DNA of 64,000 bases from CAZJOD01 sp964547525 (GCA_964547525.1 CAZJOD010000002.1:1-64000), one strand, 5' to 3'; shown: positions 19,592 through 28,976, counted from the first letter of the stretch. Notes: a model not told the origin generated them from the sequence alone. Made by a program: numbers and translations.

Positions 19592-21070
19592 ATGAAAAAA
19601 TTTGTTTTGGCGTTAGATCAGGGAACAACCAGTTCCAGATCCTGCATATTCGATAAAACCGGTAAACCGGTTTCAATGGCTCAAAAAGAATACAGACAAA
19701 TATATCCTAAACCGGGTTGGGTGGAACATGATCCTTACGATATATTGAATTCTCAATTAGAAACTGCTAAAGAAGTGGTTTTGAAGGCAGGTATAAGCTT
19801 TAATCAAATTGCCGCCATAGGTATAACAAATCAAAGGGAAACTACTTTGGTATGGGATAAGGATACAGGGAAACCAGTATGTAATGCAATAGTATGGCAA
19901 TGCAGACGCACAACCGATTTGTGTGGTCAATTGAAATCAGACGGTCTTTCATCTGTTATAAAAGCCAAAACCGGATTGGTTATTGACGCGTATTTTAGCG
20001 CTACAAAATTAAGTTGGGTACTTGATAAAATTCCTTATGCCAAAGAGGCGGCTAAAAAAGGAAAACTACTATTTGGTACAGTTGATTCATGGTTATTATG
20101 GAATCTTACTGCGGGTAAAAAACACTTAACCGATTATTCAAATGCATCAAGGACAATGATGTATGACATAAAAAAGCTGACTTGGGACAAAGATATCTTA
20201 AAAAGGTTGGATATACCCGAGTATATGCTTCCGTCGGTTTTTCCTTCATCGTATCCATACGGCTATACAGATCCCGGCTTGTTCGGCGTTTCAATTCCCA
20301 TATGCGGGGTGGCGGGAGACCAGCAGGCGTCATTATTCGGTCAGCAATGTTTTAACGAAGGTGCTATTAAAAACACATATGGAACAGGATGCTTTTTATT
20401 AATGAATACCGGTACTACACCTGTTGAGTCACAAAAAGGTTTGATAACGACATTATGCGCGGGAGAAGGAATTCAATATGCGCTAGAAGGCAGCATATTC
20501 ACTGCCGGAGCTGTAGTTCAATGGCTGAGGGATGAAATGAAATTGATACGTAGTGCCGATGAGAGTGAAAAAATGGCCATGAGCGTTCAAGATTCTAACG
20601 GGGTTGTGTTAGTCCCCGCATTTACAGGTCTAGGGGCACCATATTGGAATATGAATGCACGTGGAACATTATTGGGTATAACTCGGGGGGTAAATGCCAA
20701 TCACATTGTTCGTGCGGCTTTAGAATCGATAGCATGGCAATCTGTTGATGTCATAAATTTGATGTCCGAAGAAGCAGGGATATTTGTTCCGAGTATTAAG
20801 GTTGACGGTGGAGCCAGTTCAAATAACTTCCTAATGCAATTCCAAGCTGATGCGGCCGGGGTTACGGTTGAAAGGCCCTTCATAAGGGAGACGACAGCCT
20901 TAGGAGCGGCATATCTGGCAGGTTTGTGTGAAGGTTTTTATAGAAAATCGGATATATGTGCAGGATGGACACCTGAAGCGATCTTTAAACCGCAAAGATG
21001 CCCCGGTGAAATGGAGATTGAATATACAAGATGGAAAAAGGCCGTATTAAAGGCAATGGATTGGGTGTAG
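19592..21070 (+). CDS. glpK: Glycerol kinase
   Basis: Phosphorylates glycerol to sn-glycerol 3-phosphate. The 492-residue FGGY-family protein starts KFVLALDQGTTSSRSCIFD and contains GWVEHDPYDIL, the nucleotide-binding GGASSNNFLMQFQAD block (near residues 405-420) and ALGAAYLAGL. It is full length for the family. AAAAGGCGG precedes the ATG. No glycerol facilitator or glycerol-3-phosphate dehydrogenase lies nearby. An AT-rich 211-bp upstream region contains TATAAT-like elements near 19534-19546. Confidence 0.96.
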   Translation: MKKFVLALDQGTTSSRSCIFDKTGKPVSMAQKEYRQIYPKPGWVEHDPYDILNSQLETAKEVVLKAGISFNQIAAIGITNQRETTLVWDKDTGKPVCNAIVWQCRRTTDLCGQLKSDGLSSVIKAKTGLVIDAYFSATKLSWVLDKIPYAKEAAKKGKLLFGTVDSWLLWNLTAGKKHLTDYSNASRTMMYDIKKLTWDKDILKRLDIPEYMLPSVFPSSYPYGYTDPGLFGVSIPICGVAGDQQASLFGQQCFNEGAIKNTYGTGCFLLMNTGTTPVESQKGLITTLCAGEGIQYALEGSIFTAGAVVQWLRDEMKLIRSADESEKMAMSVQDSNGVVLVPAFTGLGAPYWNMNARGTLLGITRGVNANHIVRAALESIAWQSVDVINLMSEEAGIFVPSIKVDGGASSNNFLMQFQADAAGVTVERPFIRETTALGAAYLAGLCEGFYRKSDICAGWTPEAIFKPQRCPGEMEIEYTRWKKAVLKAMDWV

Positions 21071-21129
21071 TGTATAACAGGTATAGGTAACGTATTTTAT
21101 TTTTATCATTTGTTTTGAAAGGTTTTTAT

Positions 21130-21816
21130 ATGTGTAAAAGAATGGGTTTGGTATTACTTACCATTATATTTATCATATGTGGAATATTGATTACGGCATC
21201 GATTTCGTTGCGTATATACGCATATAATGTAAATTGGTATATGAGTAGGTTTGAAAGTTTAGATATAAACGCTCATACCGGTATAGATACAAAAGACTTA
21301 GAGACGATAACCCGAAAAATTATTAACTATTTGAAAGAAAAAGAAGGAGACCTTGAAATTTCGGTTACGGTTCGAAATGAGTATAGAGAAGTCTTCAACC
21401 AAAGGGAAAAAAGTCACATGGTGGATGTCCGTAATCTGTTTTCGGCTTTAAATAAAATAACTGTTGCGGCATTGTTAATCTTTTTTCTTGTTTTTCTTGT
21501 ATTTTATAAGTTCCGCTTAAAAAAACAAATGTTTATTTCTTTGATATTAATAGGTGCAATTCCTATTACTCTTCTGGTAATACTCGGTATTATATGTTTA
21601 ATAGATTTTAACCATGCGTTTAATATATTTCATGAAATATTCTTTTCTAACGATTTGTGGTTGTTAGATCCCGGAAAGGATATTCTAATTCAGATGTTAC
21701 CACAACCTTTCTTTGAAAGTACCGCTCTGGCTTGGGCAATAACGGCTTGGGCCGTATATGTTATATTTTTAATTACAGGGGTAGTTTTTCTAAAAAAAAT
21801 GAAAATTAGAAAATGA
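21130..21816 (+). CDS. DUF1461 / TIGR01906 membrane protein, Lit-like
   Basis: A 228-residue integral membrane protein. A first span at about 6-24 is followed by an extracytoplasmic loop of about 80 residues and three further spans. The diagnostic family motif, HEIFFSNDLWLLDPGKD followed by LIQMLPQPFF, lies before the last span. This family includes Lit, the lipoprotein intramolecular transacylase of some Firmicutes, and the motif histidine is a candidate catalytic residue. Whether this member does the same reaction is inference. The ATG at 21130 (GAAAGG upstream) is preferred to a TTG at 21115. Confidence 0.75.
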   Translation: MCKRMGLVLLTIIFIICGILITASISLRIYAYNVNWYMSRFESLDINAHTGIDTKDLETITRKIINYLKEKEGDLEISVTVRNEYREVFNQREKSHMVDVRNLFSALNKITVAALLIFFLVFLVFYKFRLKKQMFISLILIGAIPITLLVILGIICLIDFNHAFNIFHEIFFSNDLWLLDPGKDILIQMLPQPFFESTALAWAITAWAVYVIFLITGVVFLKKMKIRK

Positions 21817-21961
21817 TTTAACAGTATGGGTGGAAGTATTGCTTATTCTATGGCAAAATGTGAATTTATATGTAGAAAGTAGGACATTGTTCCTTGCGTT
21901 ACCAAAAGTACTCTTTTGCTAGTATGAAATTTAACAATTTGATTTTTAGCTTTATATGATA

Positions 21962-21990
21962 TTGACAATATCTCTGTTTGGGTTTATTAT
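21962..21990 (+). promoter_or_regulatory. hppA: Promoter of the pyrophosphatase gene
   Basis: TTGACA at 21962-21967 and TATTAT at 21985-21990, spacer 17 bp. A start site near 21997 would give a leader of about 217 nt before the coding region. Confidence 0.7.
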
Positions 21991-22020
21991 AGCATGGGGT
22001 GGATGGTTTTTTTATTTACC

Positions 22021-22145
22021 CTTTCGTATCTAATCGACCGTGCTGTATGAGCAATTTCTCAATGATAGCATATAATAGACTAATAATTATTGAGACTAAT
22101 TTTTTTTATGCTTTTTTAATCTAGTCGGTAAAACAGATACGAAAG
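22021..22145 (+). ncRNA. Candidate structured leader upstream of hppA
   Basis: An 11-bp perfect inverted repeat (CTTTCGTATCT at 22021-22031, AGATACGAAAG at 22135-22145) encloses about 100 nt. Inside it ACCG at 22037-22040 can pair with CGGT at 22126-22129, and smaller hairpins form in between. The right arm can alternatively form its own ATAC-GAAA-GTAT hairpin at 22137-22148. It matches no riboswitch class I can recognise by eye. The remainder of the 397-bp gap (21817-22213) holds the promoter and a small CAAAAG/CTTTTG hairpin at 21903-21918. Confidence 0.45.
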
Positions 22146-22213
22146 TATGGTATAACCGGCACAATTCATTAAAATTTACAGTTATTACATAACTGAAGTA
22201 GGAGGTTAAATTT

Positions 22214-24376
22214 ATGGCAGGTTTAATTATCGTCGCAGTTATTGCCGCATTGGCTTTCGCTTACTATAATTTCATTGCGGTTAAAAAACTGGACCCGGGT
22301 ACCGGATTGATGCAAGAAGTTGCGGAAGCAATCCAAATCGGTGCAAAAGCATTTTTAATGCTTGAACTTAAAATAATTTTGAAAGTCAGTATCGCAGTAC
22401 TTATATTATTGACTATATTGGTCAAGTGGTATGTTGGGGTAGCCTTCCTCATCGGTGCGACAATGAGTGCTTTTGCGGCGTTTGTTGGAATGAAAATCGC
22501 TACCATTGCAAATGTGCGCGTATCAAATACCGCTCGTGTTACCAAGAACTTGGGTAAGACGTTAAAAGTCGCTTTCCAAGGTGGTAGTGTAATGGGTTTA
22601 TGTGTAGGTGGTTTCGCTCTTGCCGGACTGGGTATTATATTTTTAGTATTCGGTAAATTGATGGGACAAATTTCCCCCGAATCTTTAGTAATCCAAACAA
22701 ACTGGATCGATGTAAGCTTTATTCCTTTTACAATGACTGTATCCGGTTATGCTTTGGGATGTTCGTTGATAGCTATGTTTAACCGTGTAGGCGGAGGTAT
22801 TTATACAAAAGCCGCCGATATGGGAGCGGATTTGGTTGGTAAAACCGAAGCTCACATACCGGAAGACGATCCTAGAAATCCTGCTACAATAGCCGATAAC
22901 GTAGGTGATAACGTAGGTGATGTTGCCGGATTAGGTTCAGACCTTTTGGAAAGTTACGTTGGAGCTATCATTTCATGCATATGCTTGGCGTCATATATGT
23001 TTTTCCTTCAAGAAAAACCTGTTTCAGAAGCTTTCATTGGAAAATTGATTACATATCCATTGATATTTGTTGCTATAGGATTGATTTCATGTGTTATTGG
23101 TATAGCTTCATTGATCTTCAAAAACGTATCTGATAAACCACATCGAGAATTAAACGGATCCACGATGATTTCGGCTGCATTTACCATTATCGGTAGTGGA
23201 GTGTTTACGTTTATATTTTTTAGAAATATGGATGTTACCGGTGCCGACTTTGCTATTGGAGCGTTGTCTCCGTGGCTATCTGCGGTTTTCGGAGTAATAA
23301 GCGGTATACTTATAGGTAGAGTTGCCGAATATTATACAAGTTATGATTTCAGTCCCACACAAAAGATAGCTCAATCTTCAGTCGAAGGTGCTGCATTGAC
23401 TATAACGGAAGGTTTGGGAATAGGTATGAAATCAACACTCATCCCTGTTGCAATTCTTGCGTTGACCACGATTATTTCTTACTATTTGGCGGGAATTTAC
23501 GGTGTCGCAATGGCTGCAATAGGTATGTTGTCATTCGTTTCTGCGACTGTCTCGGTTGATACTTACGGACCTATTTCCGATAATGCCGGTGGTATTAGTG
23601 AAATGTCAAAATTGGAACCTGAAGTAAGACATATTACGGATAAATTGGACTCTGTAGGTAATACAACAGCTGCTATCGGAAAAGGATTTGCCATAGGCTC
23701 CGCCGCATTAGCCGCTCTTTCACTGTTAACATCATATTTGCATTCACAAGTACCTGCTGAAGGTGCCGGCCACGGTCTCGGACTTTTATTGAATATAATT
23801 GATCCTCTAACTTTGGCAGGAGCACTAATAGGTGGCGCGTTACCTTTCTTCTTCTCAGGCATGCTTATAGATGCGGTAGCAAAAGCCGCTAGAAAAATGG
23901 TACGTGAAGTCAGAAGGCAGTTTAAAGAAATGCCGGGTATTTTAACAGGAGAAACAAAACCCGATTATAAGACATGTATAAGTATTTCATCTGCGGGAGC
24001 TTTACGTGAGATGAGAGTTCCGGCCATTACAGCGGTTGCAACTCCATTGATAGGTGGGTTTATATTCGGTGCGGGATTCGTAGGAGGATTACTCATAGGC
24101 TGTACATTGTCGGCTATTATGCTTGCATTATTTACCGCCAATGCCGGTGGTGCATGGGATAATGCAAAAAAATATATTGAATCCGGAAGTATCGAAGGCG
24201 AAGCTAAAGGTTCGGATGCACACTCTGCGGCTGTTATTGGTGATACCGTAGGTGATCCCCTTAAAGATACCGTAGGACCTTCTTTGGATATATTTATAAA
24301 AATTATGTCGGTTGTTTCTTTAATCGGTGTAACTGTATTCGGAAGATATAACTTGTTTGATTTGTTTATGAAATAA
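22214..24376 (+). CDS. hppA: Membrane-bound pyrophosphatase, potassium-dependent type
   Basis: Couples pyrophosphate hydrolysis to proton or sodium export. The 720-residue protein has about 16 hydrophobic spans and the family signatures: DMGADLVGKTE followed by DDPRNPATIADNVGDNVGDVAG, TVSVDTYGPISDNAGGI, and the C-terminal GDTVGDPLKDTVGPSLDI. In GNTTAAIGKGF the residue that marks potassium independence when lysine is alanine, which points to the potassium-dependent group. Whether it pumps sodium or protons cannot be decided by eye. ATG after TAGGAGG. Single-gene unit with a long leader. Confidence 0.95.
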   Translation: MAGLIIVAVIAALAFAYYNFIAVKKLDPGTGLMQEVAEAIQIGAKAFLMLELKIILKVSIAVLILLTILVKWYVGVAFLIGATMSAFAAFVGMKIATIANVRVSNTARVTKNLGKTLKVAFQGGSVMGLCVGGFALAGLGIIFLVFGKLMGQISPESLVIQTNWIDVSFIPFTMTVSGYALGCSLIAMFNRVGGGIYTKAADMGADLVGKTEAHIPEDDPRNPATIADNVGDNVGDVAGLGSDLLESYVGAIISCICLASYMFFLQEKPVSEAFIGKLITYPLIFVAIGLISCVIGIASLIFKNVSDKPHRELNGSTMISAAFTIIGSGVFTFIFFRNMDVTGADFAIGALSPWLSAVFGVISGILIGRVAEYYTSYDFSPTQKIAQSSVEGAALTITEGLGIGMKSTLIPVAILALTTIISYYLAGIYGVAMAAIGMLSFVSATVSVDTYGPISDNAGGISEMSKLEPEVRHITDKLDSVGNTTAAIGKGFAIGSAALAALSLLTSYLHSQVPAEGAGHGLGLLLNIIDPLTLAGALIGGALPFFFSGMLIDAVAKAARKMVREVRRQFKEMPGILTGETKPDYKTCISISSAGALREMRVPAITAVATPLIGGFIFGAGFVGGLLIGCTLSAIMLALFTANAGGAWDNAKKYIESGSIEGEAKGSDAHSAAVIGDTVGDPLKDTVGPSLDIFIKIMSVVSLIGVTVFGRYNLFDLFMK

Positions 24377-24441
24377 ATATATTTAAGTGTTATACAATAT
24401 AATAAACATATATATAATAAAAAAATGAATGGATTGATTAT

Positions 24442-24476
24442 ATAAGGGTTGCCAATGGCAACCCTTATTAATTGTA
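24442..24476 (+). terminator. hppA: Intrinsic terminator after hppA
   Basis: Perfect 10-bp stem AAGGGTTGCC/GGCAACCCTT with a 3-nt AAT loop, followed by a moderately T-rich ATTAATTG. The rest of the 407-bp gap (24377-24783) is AT-rich. It contains short overlapping inverted repeats around 24573-24620 (GTCGT/ACGAC and ACGACGT/ACGTCGT) and the promoter of the next gene. Confidence 0.8.
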
Positions 24477-24723
24477 AGTTTATAAAATGTTTATATGATT
24501 TCACTGCAAAAACTCATAAACTGAACTGTAATTGAAATGTGTAACGGCTAAACTTGCATTTTTTAACTGTCGTTGTAAACACGACGTCCTGTCACTAACA
24601 ACTCAAAACGTCGTTTTGCCGGTTTTAAATACTGCATTTTCGCCAAGCTATAAATAATATGTCTTTGCTACGAGAATAATAAGGTTTATTCCGATGAACA
24701 AACAGATATTTGAAAAAGTTATG

Positions 24724-24751
24724 TTGCAGTGTTTTTTTACTATGATATAAT
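24724..24751 (+). promoter_or_regulatory. Promoter of the ROK kinase operon
   Basis: TTGCAG at 24724-24729 and TATAAT at 24746-24751, spacer 16 bp; 32 bp before the ATG at 24784. Confidence 0.65.
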
Positions 24752-24783
24752 AAAGTAATAAATGACTGACAGGGAGTGAGTGT

Positions 24784-25740
24784 ATGTATTATTTGGGTAT
24801 TGATGTTGGCGGAATGTCAATTAAGGCAGGTATTGTTGATGAAAACGGCACCATTTTATTAAAAGACAAGTTCCCGACGCATAATGAAAGACACTACAGC
24901 GATATTATAAGCGATATAGGTGAATTTTCATTAAATTTGATTGAGAAGTCAGGTATCGGGAAAGAAAATATAAATAGTGTCGGTATAGGTATACCCGGGA
25001 CTCCGGATTGTGAAAACGGTATATTGGTATATGCTAACAACTTGGGATTTAGAAACGTTCCTTTTAGAGATCTGTTAAAAAAGTATTTTGATTGCCCGAT
25101 ATATATTGATAATGATGCGAATGTAGCAGCTTTGGCTGAAGCTGTTGCAGGTGTGGCTAAAGATGCCAAGATATCAATGACCATTACGTTAGGAACAGGG
25201 ATAGGAAGCGGTTTGATTATTGACGGAAAAATTTTTGGAGGATTTAATTATGCCGCTCCGGAAATCGGACATATGGTCATAGTAGAAGGTGGTGCACTTT
25301 GCACCTGCGGAAGAACAGGATGCTGGGAAGCGTACGCATCAGCCACAGGACTTATAAGAATGACAAAGGAAGCCGCAATTCGATTTACCGATTCCAAAAT
25401 ACATGAAATTTGTAAGGGTAATCTTGATGAGATAGATGCAAGAACGGCTTTCGAAGCTAAAAGACAAGGGGATTTTGCCGCTTCTTTGGTTATTGTGCAA
25501 TATACAAAATACTTAGCTGCCGGTATAGTCAATATTATAAATTTGTTTCAACCCGAAATTCTGGCTGTGGGTGGCGGTCTGTCTAAAGAAGGCGACTATT
25601 TGATGGATGATGTCAAAAAGATAGTATTCAGTGAAGTTTACAGTAAGGATCCCGTACCCCAAACCAAGATAGAGTATGCTAAAATGGGAAATGATGCAGG
25701 GATCGTCGGTGCTGCGTTTTTAGGACTTTCCGAAGGCTAA
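24784..25740 (+). CDS. ROK-family glucokinase
   Basis: Probable ATP-dependent glucokinase. The 318-residue protein begins with the phosphate-binding DVGGMSIKAGIVDENG motif. It has IDNDANVAALAEAVAG (catalytic aspartate in NDAN, near residues 105-108), GTGIGSGLIIDGKI, and the complete ROK zinc motif CTCGRTGCWEAYAS (near 177-190) with the upstream EIGHM histidine. All active-site elements look intact, so it should be a functional kinase rather than a repressor, and no helix-turn-helix precedes it. It is followed after 53 bp by another ROK-like gene and a deacetylase gene, suggesting an amino-sugar module. Confidence 0.88.
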   Translation: MYYLGIDVGGMSIKAGIVDENGTILLKDKFPTHNERHYSDIISDIGEFSLNLIEKSGIGKENINSVGIGIPGTPDCENGILVYANNLGFRNVPFRDLLKKYFDCPIYIDNDANVAALAEAVAGVAKDAKISMTITLGTGIGSGLIIDGKIFGGFNYAAPEIGHMVIVEGGALCTCGRTGCWEAYASATGLIRMTKEAAIRFTDSKIHEICKGNLDEIDARTAFEAKRQGDFAASLVIVQYTKYLAAGIVNIINLFQPEILAVGGGLSKEGDYLMDDVKKIVFSEVYSKDPVPQTKIEYAKMGNDAGIVGAAFLGLSEG

Positions 25741-25793
25741 AGTTCGGAATCAGACGATACCTTGTTATATAAAAATATTATACGGAGGTTTAT

Positions 25794-27185
25794 ATGACTA
25801 TAAATTTATTAAGTCAACCTAAAGTTATACCACCTTTGGATACAGGGTTTAAACCCGCGATTTTAGAGAAGATCGCATATGAGAAATTGGTAGCCGAAAG
25901 TGGGAAAGAAGCTGTTCTAAAAATTGCCGTTGAAAGAAACGGAGGACTTGTTTCTGTTAAAGAAATAAAGGTTTTATCTGATGACTTAAAGTACGGTGAA
26001 TATTCATGTTACTATGCAGAACGTTATGTAAAGACCCTTCTTTGGGTAATAGGTGGATGGAAAATATATTTGTCCGGCCCGAAATATATATGTAAGCATA
26101 TACAAAACGCATTTTCATTAGGAGGGTTAAGAGATTTTGACGTAAAAACTATGAGTAGAATCTATGAGAAACCATTTGAAACTGTTATTACAGAGAACAT
26201 ACCTGTTTCTAAAGACCAGGCTGTGGCAGTAGGAAGACATTTGGACGGTTGCAGAATAGGATTCGATGCAGGTGGAAGTGACAGAAAGGTTTCAGCTGTA
26301 ATAAACGGAGAAGCGGTTTTCAGTGAAGAGGTGGTTTGGTTTCCAAAAACACAAGAAGATCCCGGTTACCACTATAACGGAATATTAAGCGCGTTTAAGG
26401 CTGCCGCAGAGCACATGCCTCGAGTTGATGCCATAGGTGTCAGTGCCGCGGGTGTTTATGTAGATAATAGAGCGATGATAGCTTCTTTGTTTATAAAGGT
26501 TCCTGATGAGTTATTCGATAAGAAAGTAAAAGACATCTTTATAAGAGCTGCAAAGGAAATCGGAGATGTTCCGGTCGAAGTAGCGAATGACGGAGATGTT
26601 ACAGCATTAGCGGGAGCTATGAGTTTACAGACCAACAGTGTTCTGGGAATTGCCATGGGCACAAGTGAAGCCGGTGGATATGTTAACGAATACGGTAATA
26701 TTACAGGTTGGTTGAACGAATTGGCGTTTGTCCCCATTGATTTTAATTTTGAAGCCGCAGTTGACGAATGGTCAAAGGATTTTGGGTGTGGAGTAAAATA
26801 TTTCTCCCAAGACGGAGTAATAAAATTGGCACCTGCTGCAGGAATACAACTTGATGACGGCTTAAGTCAGGCGGAAAAACTTAAAATAGTGCAAAATGAG
26901 CTGGAAGCCGGAAATAAAGAAGTGGAAAAAATATTTGTAAGCCTTGGTGTAAACTTAGGGTACGCTTTGGCTTATTATTCCGAATTTTACGATATAAAGC
27001 ATCTGCTGGTAATGGGAAGAGTAACATCCGGTAAAGGCGGTAGTCTGCTTGTAGATAATGCTGTTAAGGTATTAAAAACCGAGTTTCCCGAATTAGCCGA
27101 ACAAATACAAATACATTTGCCTGATGAAAACTCCAGAAGAGTAGGACAATCCATAGCGGCAGCCAGCTTACCGGAAATCAAATAA
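25794..27185 (+). CDS. ROK-like protein with extra N-terminal domain, no zinc motif
   Basis: A 463-residue protein whose residues about 150-430 show the actin-like ATPase fold of ROK proteins: CRIGFDAGGSDRK (phosphate 1), AIGVSAAGVYVDN, and VEVANDGDVTALAGA (equivalent to the catalytic NDAN block). The CxCGxxGC zinc motif that defines most ROK kinases is missing. About 145 N-terminal residues form a separate mixed domain I cannot assign. It could be a sugar kinase of a divergent subgroup or a sugar-sensing protein. ATG with ACGGAGG. It lies between the glucokinase and PIG-L genes, likely co-transcribed. Confidence 0.65.
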   Translation: MTINLLSQPKVIPPLDTGFKPAILEKIAYEKLVAESGKEAVLKIAVERNGGLVSVKEIKVLSDDLKYGEYSCYYAERYVKTLLWVIGGWKIYLSGPKYICKHIQNAFSLGGLRDFDVKTMSRIYEKPFETVITENIPVSKDQAVAVGRHLDGCRIGFDAGGSDRKVSAVINGEAVFSEEVVWFPKTQEDPGYHYNGILSAFKAAAEHMPRVDAIGVSAAGVYVDNRAMIASLFIKVPDELFDKKVKDIFIRAAKEIGDVPVEVANDGDVTALAGAMSLQTNSVLGIAMGTSEAGGYVNEYGNITGWLNELAFVPIDFNFEAAVDEWSKDFGCGVKYFSQDGVIKLAPAAGIQLDDGLSQAEKLKIVQNELEAGNKEVEKIFVSLGVNLGYALAYYSEFYDIKHLLVMGRVTSGKGGSLLVDNAVKVLKTEFPELAEQIQIHLPDENSRRVGQSIAAASLPEIK

Positions 27186-27215
27186 GAATAAATTTTAAAG
27201 GAAGTGTTTTTATAT

Positions 27216-28064
27216 ATGAAATTGTTTAACAAAGGTGCCGAGTTTTTTGTTCCGGATGGTGCAAGCATCAATGAAGCGTTGGCCAGATCTACACATATGG
27301 CCGTATCCGCACATCAGGACGACATCGAGATTATGGCTTATGACGGTATTTTAAAATGTTTCGGAAGTGACGATTACCGGTTTTTTGCAACCGTTGTAAC
27401 AAACGGATCAGGTAGTCCGAGAGCCGATTTATATGAAAAGTATACCGATGAAGATATGATTAACGTTAGAAAAAAAGAACAAAAAAAGGCGGCATATATT
27501 GGTGAATATTCAGGGTTAGCCTTGTTGGATTATTCCAGTTCTGCCGTTAAGGATGCAAAAAATCAAAATGTTGTGGCTGAAATAAAAGAACTCATAAAAG
27601 CGGCGGCTCCTAAAATAATATATACCCACAATTTGGCTGATAAGCATGATACTCATGTAGCTGTAGCGTTACGTGTCATACAAGCCGTAAGGGAGTTACC
27701 TCGTGAATTAAGACCGGAAAAAATATACGGATGTGAAGTGTGGAGAAATTTAGACTGGATGCTTGATGAAGACAAGACCATGTTTAATGTGGACGCTCAT
27801 CCGAATTTGGCTTCGGCTTTGGTTGAAATTTTTGATTCTCAGGTTTGCGGTGGTAAAAGATACGACTTGGCGACAGTGGGTAGAAGACTTGCTAATGCCA
27901 CGTATGCTGCGTCACATGGCACCGATGAAGCGCAATCCTTAATATTTGCTATGGATCTGACTCCGTTGATTAATGATGATAATGCCGACATTGCAAATTA
28001 TGTACAAAATTATTTGGACAGATTCATAAATGATGTAAGAAAGAGAATAGATAAAATGTCATGA
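27216..28064 (+). CDS. PIG-L family deacetylase
   Basis: A 282-residue LmbE/PIG-L-type zinc hydrolase, the family that removes acetyl groups from N-acetylglucosaminyl compounds. The metal motif normally written AHPDD appears as AHQDD near residue 30, and the third ligand region (THNLADKHDTHVAVA) is at about 145-160. The ATG at 27216 matches the upstream AAAGGAAG at a longish distance; a GTG at 27204 overlaps that site. It overlaps truA by 4 bases. With two ROK-type genes upstream, a role in deacetylating and phosphorylating an amino sugar is plausible but inferred. Confidence 0.8.
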   Translation: MKLFNKGAEFFVPDGASINEALARSTHMAVSAHQDDIEIMAYDGILKCFGSDDYRFFATVVTNGSGSPRADLYEKYTDEDMINVRKKEQKKAAYIGEYSGLALLDYSSSAVKDAKNQNVVAEIKELIKAAAPKIIYTHNLADKHDTHVAVALRVIQAVRELPRELRPEKIYGCEVWRNLDWMLDEDKTMFNVDAHPNLASALVEIFDSQVCGGKRYDLATVGRRLANATYAASHGTDEAQSLIFAMDLTPLINDDNADIANYVQNYLDRFINDVRKRIDKMS

Positions 28065-28798
28065 CAAACATCAAACTCGTAATTGAGTATGACGGGACGA
28101 ATTATCACGGATGGCAGGGTCAATTAAATGCTTGTACAATACAAGATACATTGGCTTCTGCCATTTATCATGCCACCGGAGAACAACCGGTACTTTCAGG
28201 AAGCGGAAGAACCGATGCGGGTGTACATGCATTGGCACAAACAGTCAGTTTTCAAACTAAGTCCTCCATACCTCCGGAAAAATTTAAATATGCGATAAAT
28301 TCACGTTTGCCTGAAGATATTAGAGTGTTAGAATCAAAAGCCGTACCTGATGATTTTCACGCCCGTTTCAATGTGACCCGTAAAGAATACCTGTATTTGA
28401 TTATAAATTCACCGGATAAATCGGTTTTTACACGAAACCGGATGTATTGGGTAAAAGGACGGTTAAATGTTGCGGATATGGCACATGCCGCCCGGTTATT
28501 TGAAGGGGAACATGATTTTTCTTCTTTTTGTGCCTCCGGTAGTAGTGTTAAAAGTACCATTAGGACCGTTTATAAATCATGTATACAACAAGAAGGTGCT
28601 GTTATAAGTTATATGGTGCTAGGTAATGGATTCTTATATAATATGGTGAGGATTATTGTAGGTACACTTATCGATGTTGGCTTGGGCAAAATCGATAAAA
28701 ATGCGATTCCTGAAATATTGACCGCGAAAAGTAGAAAACCTGCCGGTAAAACCGCTCCTGCTCACGGCTTATATTTAAAGCGGGTATTTTATGATTAG
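28061..28798 (+). CDS. truA: tRNA pseudouridine(38-40) synthase
   Basis: TruA isomerises uridines 38-40 in the anticodon stem. The 245-residue protein holds the catalytic GRTDAGVHALAQ motif (aspartate near residue 53), the FHARFNVTRKEYLYLI block and the C-terminal GNGFLYNMVRIIVGTLIDVG and PAGKTAPAHGLYL motifs. It starts at the ATGA overlap with the PIG-L gene. truA is normally close to rplM-rpsI in Firmicutes, as it is here, but is separated from the rest of the ribosomal cluster by 15 kb. Confidence 0.95.
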   Translation: MTNIKLVIEYDGTNYHGWQGQLNACTIQDTLASAIYHATGEQPVLSGSGRTDAGVHALAQTVSFQTKSSIPPEKFKYAINSRLPEDIRVLESKAVPDDFHARFNVTRKEYLYLIINSPDKSVFTRNRMYWVKGRLNVADMAHAARLFEGEHDFSSFCASGSSVKSTIRTVYKSCIQQEGAVISYMVLGNGFLYNMVRIIVGTLIDVGLGKIDKNAIPEILTAKSRKPAGKTAPAHGLYLKRVFYD

Positions 28799-28841
28799 AT
28801 ATCGGCCGGCTTTAATATTCTATTCAACGTTTATTGGTTAT

Positions 28842-28873
28842 TAGGTGTCGAATAAGGTTTGACACTTTTTTAT
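28842..28873 (+). terminator. truA: Terminator after truA
   Basis: GTGTC pairs with GACAC around an AATAAGGTTT-containing loop, followed by TTTTTTATT. It separates the sugar/truA operon from rplM. Confidence 0.75.
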
Positions 28874-28976
28874 TGTCAATTTTCAGGAATGGCGAACGAT
28901 TATACGAGAGAATACAAGATAATAAGGCCAAAAATCAAAGGAATCCGGAGGTAGATTAAAAATATAAAAAAATCTC

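Noticed and set aside
24570..24625. Riboswitch-like alternating hairpins (GTCGT/ACGAC and ACGACGT/ACGTCGT)
   Set aside because: They lie upstream of the best promoter for the kinase operon and downstream of the hppA terminator, so they are probably not in a leader.
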